Assembly (NCBI GenBank): GCA_016192845.1 | Contig: JACPTI010000098.1 | Span: 27,928-91,927, forward strand | Length of the DNA stretch: 64,000 nucleotides | Source: Acidobacteriota bacterium | Lineage (GTDB): Bacteria; Acidobacteriota; Vicinamibacteria; Vicinamibacterales; UBA2999 | Direction of reading: 5' to 3' | In this document: piece by piece, positions 58,724 to 64,000 of the stretch | Layout: the number at the start of each line of letters is the position of its first letter | Position numbering within the stretch: the stretch's first letter is position 1 | Position numbers and translations under genes: made by a program | The notes under the pieces: model-generated | What the model saw: the letters and a program-made list of their open reading frames with translations, nothing else | Told to the model about the DNA's origin: nothing | Database searches by the model: none

Positions 58724-61387
58724 TCAGCGCGTCGGCACGAGGCGCCGGAGCTCCTCGAACCAGCTCTGGAGGACGACAATCTGTCCGCGCTCGGTCCTAG
58801 TCGGCGCGGCAAAAATGAACCGATCGCCCTTCGGGCTGATGTCGTAGTCGCGGCCACCCGACACCGCGTATCGCCCCAGATTAAAGAGTGGCTGCGGCTT
58901 GCCGAGTATCGGAACGGCAGCTGCCTCGACCGGTACGACCATCAGACCGGTGGGGCCTCGATAGAACAGTTCTTTGCCACCCGGACCCCACAGCGGTTCC
59001 GCGCCGCCACCGGTCGACACTTGCCATTGCCCACTCTCCACGTTGGGAAACGGCCGCACATAGATTTCTGGCCGTCCCGACGCGTTCGACTCGTAGGCGA
59101 GCCACCGCCCATCACCGGAAACGGTAGGGTACACATCGTTGAACTTCGTCTGGAGCAGGACCTTCGTCTGCCGCTCGCCCTCCGTGGAAAGGGTTGAGAT
59201 GTGACACGGTCCCGCTTGGGTGGGCGTACGGCATTCATTGAACACCAATGCCCGACCACCGTTTCCCCAACCGTAGGGAAATTCGTGCTGCGAACCCGTC
59301 GTCAGGCGCTCCACGGTGCCCGTGCCATCAGCTCGTGTCCAATAAATGTCGTAGGTCTTCTCTCGATTCGAGCTGAAGACCACGCGCTCCCCATCCACGG
59401 TCCAGAGCGGCGTGACGTCACTGGCGGGATCGAAGGTGAGGCGCGTGGTTGTACCTCGACGCAACTCGTAGATCCAGATGTCCCCAGCGGCCACCACCGC
59501 GACGCGTCCTCCATCCGGTGAAACGCTCGGCATCGTATAGTTGCGCGGCTCCATCGCCAGCGCCTCCTCGCGACCGTCCCGTTCCACCCGTGCCAACGCC
59601 CATCCACCGGCTGAACCTGCGCCCGGCACGTACACAAGCGTCCCATTCTCAGAAAACCAAAAGTCAGCCGCTGATATCCGCCTGATGTCTTCAAGGAGCG
59701 CCACCGGGTCGCCCGTAACTTCGAGCCGGTCCACATCGAACGGTACCGCCATCAGCGTGGTGCCACGTACGAACACCAAGTGGCCCGTTGACGCATAGAA
59801 AACGTTTTGCCCCGCGAGCAGGATTCGCTGATCGCTGGTTTCTAGGGACAACACGCCAATGCGGTCGGACTCTCCACTCAGATCCCCGGCCTTTCGGACG
59901 TGAAAGATCACCGCATGTCCGCCCGGTAGAACCCGCGGTGAAAGATACTGCTCACCTTCGCGGCCCGGAGCTATCCGCTCGGCCGAGCCACCACCGCCTG
60001 CGGGCACTCGGAACAGGCCGTCGTTGGTGGCGAAAATAATCGTGTCGCCAACGCCCCATCCACCACCGGTGATCCCAACGCCGGTATCGACAATCTCCAA
60101 TGGTGGGCCCCCGCTCGCCGCCACCTTCACCAGCGCCGTTCCACGCTCGAACCCGATCCACGCTCCGTCGAGTGAGAAAAACGGATCCTGTGCGTTCTCT
60201 GTCCCTGGCACGGGCCGCGCTTCGAGAGCATCGATCTCTCGCACAAACAGCATTCGCCCCCGCTCGGCGTCGGCGAGATAAGCGATTCGGTGCCCGTCCG
60301 GCGAGATGATCACATCGTACCCACCCTGATTTGACAGCGGAGCGCTCTCCGGCGGGATTATCACGAAGCGCGAAAGCATCGGCGAGCTGGCGGGCTCGAG
60401 GACATTCAGGCCCCAAGCAATAAGTCCGGTGACAGCACTGCCCAGCAGTGCCGCTCCCACCAGCGGCATCGCGCGCCGCCACGCGGCGGGTCGTGGCGCG
60501 ACGACGGCTGGCGCAGGCGCGCTCACCGGTGCGCGGCTGTCCGCGATCCACGCGAGATCACGTCGAATATCTTTCGCCGACTGCCACCGCTCGTCCGGGT
60601 CCTTCGCCAGACACGTCTGAATCAGTCGCTCGAGCGCGGGCGGCGACGTCGGCTGAAGCTTCGCAATCGGCGCCGGCTCGCCGCTCATGATGGCGCCGAT
60701 CAGGCTCGCCTGGCTCTTCCCCTCGAACGCCCGCCTGCCCGTCACCATCTCGTACAGCACCGCGCCAAACGCAAAGATGTCCGTGCGTGCGTCGGCCTCG
60801 GCGCCTTCGAGCTGCTCCGGCGCCATGTACTGCATCGTCCCGAGAATCGTGCCCGGCACCGTGATCGGGCTGTCCTGCGTCGGCAGCGCCGACAGCGCGG
60901 AGACCGGCGAGACTTTCAACTTCGCCAGCCCGAAGTCGAGCAGCTTCGCGCCGCTCCTCGTGAGCATGATGTTGCCGGGTTTGAGATCCCGGTGGACGAT
61001 GCCTGCGCGGTGCGCCTTGTCGAGCGCATCGGCGATTTCGATGGCGTACTTCAGCGCCTGCTCGAGCGGCAGCGCCCCCTTCGTGAGCCGCTGCGCCAGC
61101 GTCTCGCCTTCCAGGTACTCCATCACCAGGAAGTCGACGCCGTCCTGCTCCCCGACATCAAAAACCGGACAGATATGCGGGTGGCTCAACGCGGCAAGCG
61201 TTTTTGCTTCGGCCTCGAATCGTTGCTTCAGCTGCGAGTCGGCAGCGACGTGCTGGGGCAGGACCTTGACGGCGACGATGCGGTCGAGACGCGTGTCCCT
61301 GGCTCGATAGACCTCGCCCATCCCGCCAGCCCCGAGGGCGGACTGGACCTCGTACGGGCCGAGGCGAGCGCCTGCGGCCAAGGCCAT
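58724..61387 (-). CDS. Ser/Thr protein kinase fused to a TolB-like beta-propeller
   Basis: An 887-residue protein. The kinase domain (residues 10-275) is complete: glycine loop LGAGGMGEVYRARD, Lys in IVAVKVLPQ, HRDLKPGNIMLTRSG, and DFGLAKL. After a linker a membrane helix (AMPLVGAALLGSAVTGLIAW) leads to a C-terminal WD40/TolB propeller (residues 345-887) with many SPDG or SxDG blade ends (IISPDGHRIAYLADAE, VSPDGGRVAVVAAGDIW). Such kinases are greatly expanded in Acidobacteria; the propeller probably senses something outside. A TAGAAT box lies nine bases before the ATG. The C-terminal half recurs at 54167-55237. Confidence 0.93.
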   Translation of the reverse strand: MALAAGARLGPYEVQSALGAGGMGEVYRARDTRLDRIVAVKVLPQHVAADSQLKQRFEAEAKTLAALSHPHICPVFDVGEQDGVDFLVMEYLEGETLAQRLTKGALPLEQALKYAIEIADALDKAHRAGIVHRDLKPGNIMLTRSGAKLLDFGLAKLKVSPVSALSALPTQDSPITVPGTILGTMQYMAPEQLEGAEADARTDIFAFGAVLYEMVTGRRAFEGKSQASLIGAIMSGEPAPIAKLQPTSPPALERLIQTCLAKDPDERWQSAKDIRRDLAWIADSRAPVSAPAPAVVAPRPAAWRRAMPLVGAALLGSAVTGLIAWGLNVLEPASSPMLSRFVIIPPESAPLSNQGGYDVIISPDGHRIAYLADAERGRMLFVREIDALEARPVPGTENAQDPFFSLDGAWIGFERGTALVKVAASGGPPLEIVDTGVGITGGGWGVGDTIIFATNDGLFRVPAGGGGSAERIAPGREGEQYLSPRVLPGGHAVIFHVRKAGDLSGESDRIGVLSLETSDQRILLAGQNVFYASTGHLVFVRGTTLMAVPFDVDRLEVTGDPVALLEDIRRISAADFWFSENGTLVYVPGAGSAGGWALARVERDGREEALAMEPRNYTMPSVSPDGGRVAVVAAGDIWIYELRRGTTTRLTFDPASDVTPLWTVDGERVVFSSNREKTYDIYWTRADGTGTVERLTTGSQHEFPYGWGNGGRALVFNECRTPTQAGPCHISTLSTEGERQTKVLLQTKFNDVYPTVSGDGRWLAYESNASGRPEIYVRPFPNVESGQWQVSTGGGAEPLWGPGGKELFYRGPTGLMVVPVEAAAVPILGKPQPLFNLGRYAVSGGRDYDISPKGDRFIFAAPTRTERGQIVVLQSWFEELRRLVPTR

Positions 61388-61396
61388 GCGCGGAGG

Positions 61397-61402
61397 ATTC
61401 TA
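61397..61402 (-). promoter_or_regulatory. Candidate -10 box of the kinase (near-leaderless)
   Basis: TAGAAT on the minus strand, nine bases before the ATG at 61387. Confidence 0.45.
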
Positions 61403-61436
61403 CACCCTGGCCCCCGAAACGTGCCCTTCCCGCTTC

Positions 61437-61522
61437 GAACTCCGAACCTGGAACTGGAACCCGGAACCTGGAACCGGACGTGAACACGAACGAAGAAGTC
61501 AGAACCGAGAAGGGTGAACGAC
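61437..61522. repeat. Single arm of the period-7 GAAC element
   Basis: GAAC recurs about every seven bases (GAACTCC, GAACCTG, GAACCCG, GAACCTG), then GTGAACACGAAC and an end GAGAAGGGTGAACGAC. It equals the right arm of 22554-22642; no left arm is present. Confidence 0.82.
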
Positions 61523-61527
61523 GTTTA

Positions 61528-61735
61528 TCAGAAGCGCGACGACTGGATCCAGGTGTCCGAGCGCGCCCAGCTCGCGGCAAACTCGGCGTCCACGTCGGAC
61601 GATTTGATCGAAGAAGGCCTGCGACTCCCGGCTGCTCGACGAGATCGGCCTCGTAAAGGCGCCGAGGCCCGTCGTGTACAGCTCAATCGGCTCCGTGTAG
61701 CGCTCGTACAGCGTGCGCGAGGAGGTCTGCGCGGC
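61528..61735 (-). pseudogene. Remnant of a secreted TPR protein (two ends only)
   Basis: On the minus strand AAAQTSSRTLYERYTEPIEL then YTTGLGAFTRPISS and ESQAFFDQ match the mature N-terminus of a large acidobacterial TPR-protein family as I remember it. Right after FFDQ the frame changes to SDVDAEFAASWARSDTWIQS and a stop at 61528, which looks like the C-terminal end of the same kind of protein. The TPR middle is missing. It fills most of the 455-base gap between the kinase and the molybdoenzyme. Confidence 0.45.
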
Positions 61736-61842
61736 CGCCGGTTTCCCCGAACGGGTCGAGCGCCGCCCCTTCCTCGGCAAGGACCTCACCCAGTGGCGCT
61801 ACTATTGCCGCGCGTTTGACAACTTCGGAAGGAGAACCGCCT

Positions 61843-63129
61843 ATGGGTTCGCATCCCCGTTCCGATTCGGGGTCCCCACCGCGCACGCTTGCGCGGTGGG
61901 GTGAAGGTCGCAGGCGTTTTCTGACAGGTGCCGGCGCCCTGGCCGGGTTTGTGATGGGAGCGATCCGGCCGGTGCGCGGCCAGACCCCCGCACCCGCCGC
62001 GCCCTACGAGCCTCAGGGCTTCCTCGCCTACGGCCAGCCCTCCAAATTCGCCAGCCACATCGTCCGTCGGACAACGGGCCGGCCGACCGCCATCACGGAT
62101 ACCGCGCTGATGACGCCGCTGCAGGACCTCGACGGGATCATTACGCCGTCGGGCCTCCATTTCCTGATGGACCATACCAACGGCATTCCCGACATTGATC
62201 CGCAGAAGCATCGTTTGATGGTGCACGGCATGGTGGACCGCCCGCTCACCTTCACCATGGAGGAGCTGAAGCGTTTTCCGTCCGTGTCGCGGATCCACTT
62301 CCTCGAATGCAACGCGAACAGTCGCCCGCTGCGCGGTCCGAATCGCGAGTCGGTCCAGCTGATACATGGACGCACCAGCTGCAGTGAATGGACGGGTGTC
62401 CTGGTGTCGGTCCTGCTGAACGAATGCGGCGTTCAACAGAAGGCGAGCTGGATCGTGGCTGAGGGCGGCGAGTCGAACAAGTACACGATGAGCATTCCGC
62501 TCGCAAAGGGATTGGAGGACGTCATCGTCGCCTACGCCCAGAACGGCGAGCCAATACGCCCGCATCAGGGCTACCCTTTGCGGCTCATTGTCCCGGGCTC
62601 GGAAGCGATCCGCGCGGTCAAGTGGTTGAACCGCATTCACGTCGTCGACAAGCCGTACATGGCGTGGCACGAAAGCGGGAACAACGCCGACACGAGGCCC
62701 GACGGCAAGGGGATGTGGTTCCGATTCGAGCTGGGGCCGAAATCGGTGATCACGCGACCGTCCGGCGGGCAGCGGCTGCCCGGTCCCGGCTTCTGTGAGA
62801 TCACCGGTCTGGCGTGGTCCGGCGGCGGCATGGTGCGCCGAGTCGATGTGTCGACCGACGGCGGCCGCACCTACCAGGAGGCGGAGCTGCAGCAGCCGGT
62901 GCTCCGGCACGCGCACACCCGCTTCCGCTTCCCGTGGCGGTGGAACGGCGAAGAGGCCGTGCTGCAGTCGCGCTGCACGGACGAGCGCGGCGAGGTGCAG
63001 CCGACCATCGAGGAGGCGGCGAAGATCCTGAACGCCACCATCGACTACTTCTATCAGGCCGATCACTTCAACGGCATCCAGCCGTGGAGGGTCGCCCGCG
63101 ACGGGAGCGTGACCAATGCGCTGCCCTGA
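61843..63129 (+). CDS. Tat-exported sulfite-dehydrogenase-like molybdoenzyme (SoxC-like)
   Basis: A 428-residue protein of the sulfite oxidase family. The Tat motif RRRFLTGAGALAGFVMGA follows a 26-residue N-terminal stretch, part of which (SGSPPRTLARWGEG) is encoded by a palindrome. The molybdenum-ligand cysteine is Cys156 in IHFLECNANS. Further family blocks are PIRPHQGYPLRLIVPGSEA, VKWLNRIHVVDKPYM and the dimerisation domain ending VSTDGGRTYQEAEL. The following cytochrome gene overlaps by 14 bases, as in SoxCD. SoxABXYZ genes are not in the window, so the natural substrate may differ from the thiosulfate pathway. AAGGAGA precedes the ATG. Confidence 0.88.
   Translation: MGSHPRSDSGSPPRTLARWGEGRRRFLTGAGALAGFVMGAIRPVRGQTPAPAAPYEPQGFLAYGQPSKFASHIVRRTTGRPTAITDTALMTPLQDLDGIITPSGLHFLMDHTNGIPDIDPQKHRLMVHGMVDRPLTFTMEELKRFPSVSRIHFLECNANSRPLRGPNRESVQLIHGRTSCSEWTGVLVSVLLNECGVQQKASWIVAEGGESNKYTMSIPLAKGLEDVIVAYAQNGEPIRPHQGYPLRLIVPGSEAIRAVKWLNRIHVVDKPYMAWHESGNNADTRPDGKGMWFRFELGPKSVITRPSGGQRLPGPGFCEITGLAWSGGGMVRRVDVSTDGGRTYQEAELQQPVLRHAHTRFRFPWRWNGEEAVLQSRCTDERGEVQPTIEEAAKILNATIDYFYQADHFNGIQPWRVARDGSVTNALP
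61869..61901. repeat. GC-rich palindrome in the molybdoenzyme's N-terminal region
   Basis: CCCCACCGCGC (61874-61884) and GCGCGGTGGGG (61891-61901), six-base loop, preceded by GGGGT. It lies in frame between the start codon and the twin-arginine motif. Confidence 0.88.
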
Positions 63130-63718
63130 GCTTGCACCCCAATGCGCAGGCGCAGTGGGGGCCCCGCTCCTGCTCGCCACGGCGATCGCGCTCGCCACGT
63201 GCGTCCCGGCCCTGGCACAGGGGCCGACGTACGGGCTGGGACGTACGCCAAGCGCGGAGGAAATCAGGGCCGCCGACACGGCGGTCGCGCCCGACGGAAC
63301 CGGACTGCCGCCCGGGAGGGGCACCGCGAAGGAAGGGGCCGTGGTGTACGTGCAGAAATGCGCCGCCTGTCACGGCCCGAACGGCACCGGCACGGCGCTC
63401 CATCGTGGAGTCATTCCGCTCGGCAATGCAAAGCCGGTGAAGCTCCAGGGGAGCCTTGTCCCGTACGCCACAACCGTCTGGGACTTCATCAACCGCGCCA
63501 TGCCGTGGACGAAGCCTGGATCGCTCACGGCGGACGAGGTCTACGCGGTCACCGCGTACGTGCTGTATCTCAACGACATCATCAAGGAATCCGACGTCCT
63601 CGACGCCGCGAGTCTCCCGAAGGTACGCATGCCGCACCGCGACGATTTCATTCCGGCGCAGCCGGCGTGGAAACCCGGCGCGCGACGACAGTTCGGCAAC
63701 TACCCCGAGCGTCCGTGA
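63116..63718 (+). CDS. Secreted cytochrome c (SoxD-like)
   Basis: A 200-residue exported cytochrome. Heme attachment is Cys82-Ala-Ala-Cys85-His86 (VQKCAACHGPNGTGT) and the sixth ligand probably the methionine of NRAMPWTKPGSLTADEVYAV. Signal peptide: MRCPELAPQCAGAVGAPLLL with a hydrophobic core ending ALAQ; its first half is encoded by a palindrome. It should accept electrons from the upstream molybdoenzyme. The start overlaps that gene's end and the next gene follows after ten bases. Confidence 0.9.
   Translation: MRCPELAPQCAGAVGAPLLLATAIALATCVPALAQGPTYGLGRTPSAEEIRAADTAVAPDGTGLPPGRGTAKEGAVVYVQKCAACHGPNGTGTALHRGVIPLGNAKPVKLQGSLVPYATTVWDFINRAMPWTKPGSLTADEVYAVTAYVLYLNDIIKESDVLDAASLPKVRMPHRDDFIPAQPAWKPGARRQFGNYPERP
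63137..63160. repeat. GC-rich palindrome in the cytochrome's signal peptide
   Basis: CCCCAATGCGC (63137-63147) and GCGCAGTGGGG (63150-63160), two-base loop, then GCCCCGCTCC. In frame; it encodes about residues 8-16 of the signal peptide. Confidence 0.85.
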
Positions 63719-63728
63719 GGAGGCGCCT

Positions 63729-64000
63729 ATGTCTCTCAAAGCTCTCGGCCTTGCCGTCCTCGGGGCGTCGATAGTCGGCGTCCCCGCGCTCGCGCATCAT
63801 TCGACCGCGATGTTCGACCAGTCGAAGGTGATCTACCGCACGGGCACCGTCAAACAGCTCGAGTGGATCAATCCGCACGTCTGGCTGCACCTGACGATCA
63901 CCGACGCCGGCGGGCGGGAGGCCGTCTGGTCGTTCGAAGCCGGCTCGCCCCTGCAGCTCACGCAGCTCGGGTGGAAGCCGGAGAGCTTCCGCCCCGGCGC
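63729..64000 (+). CDS. DUF6152-family secreted protein (partial, runs off the window)
   Basis: The first 90 codons are visible: signal peptide MSLKALGLAVLGASIVGVPA then ALAHHSTAMFDQSKVIYRTG, QLEWINPHVWLHLTI and FEAGSPLQLTQLGW. This is the same family as 47438-47845 (HH..F, WINPH.WL). GAGGAGG lies six bases before the ATG. It follows the cytochrome gene by ten bases and probably belongs to the molybdoenzyme operon. Confidence 0.85.
   Translation, partial: MSLKALGLAVLGASIVGVPALAHHSTAMFDQSKVIYRTGTVKQLEWINPHVWLHLTITDAGGREAVWSFEAGSPLQLTQLGWKPESFRPG

Overview
This 64 kb window is high-GC bacterial chromosome, about two-thirds G+C. Gene content points to an acidobacterium of the Vicinamibacteria / subgroup 6 kind. 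The pointers are a VWA-domain secreted protein of the acidobacterial type, a Ser/Thr kinase fused to a TolB-like propeller, many exported NHL/PQQ-type beta-propellers, DUF6152 proteins and a TonB receptor. This placement is inference from gene families; no rRNA or other phylogenetic marker was compared. I saw no tRNA, rRNA, transposase, phage gene or CRISPR array.

Layout. 1-10 kb: end of a D-aminoacylase, then lnt-prfB (prfB with an intact programmed +1 frameshift), a three-gene run of two tandem-duplicated secreted propellers plus a Tat-exported amidohydrolase, an SGNH hydrolase, an MBL-fold enzyme and an ICMT-like methyltransferase. 10-24 kb: aldo/keto reductase, SPOR protein, V4R-like protein, mobA, argS, a class-I glutamine amidotransferase, a VapBC-type pair, a lipoprotein amidohydrolase, an RNA methyltransferase, birA and nadC. 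24-31 kb: valS, a split B12-dependent acyl-CoA mutase (small and large subunits) and gdhA. 31-37 kb: S41 protease, APC permease, VWA protein, acyl-CoA dehydrogenase. 37-50 kb: a TonB-dependent receptor with five PQQ-type propellers, a DUF6152 protein and two related secreted proteins, transcribed outward from one short divergent promoter region. 50-54 kb: copper amine oxidase and M28 peptidase. 54-61 kb: three NHL/PAL-like propellers bracketed by a full kinase-TolB gene and a second copy of its C-terminal half. 61-64 kb: a sulfite-dehydrogenase-like molybdoenzyme, a cytochrome c and another DUF6152 protein.

Much of the gene content is exported oxidative and degradative capacity, alongside ordinary housekeeping genes. 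The most unusual signal is repetitive DNA. Several families of short repeats (degenerate 7- and 8-nt tandem units, often as facing inverted arms, and GC-rich palindromes) sit between genes. They also reach into genes: they lie in or beside the signal-peptide region of at least six exported proteins, supply start or stop codons, extend a VapC toxin, add a tail to MobA and insert a peptide in frame into ArgS. Three loci look like genes that kept their two ends and lost their middle, and two more kinase fragments show that gene decay is common here.
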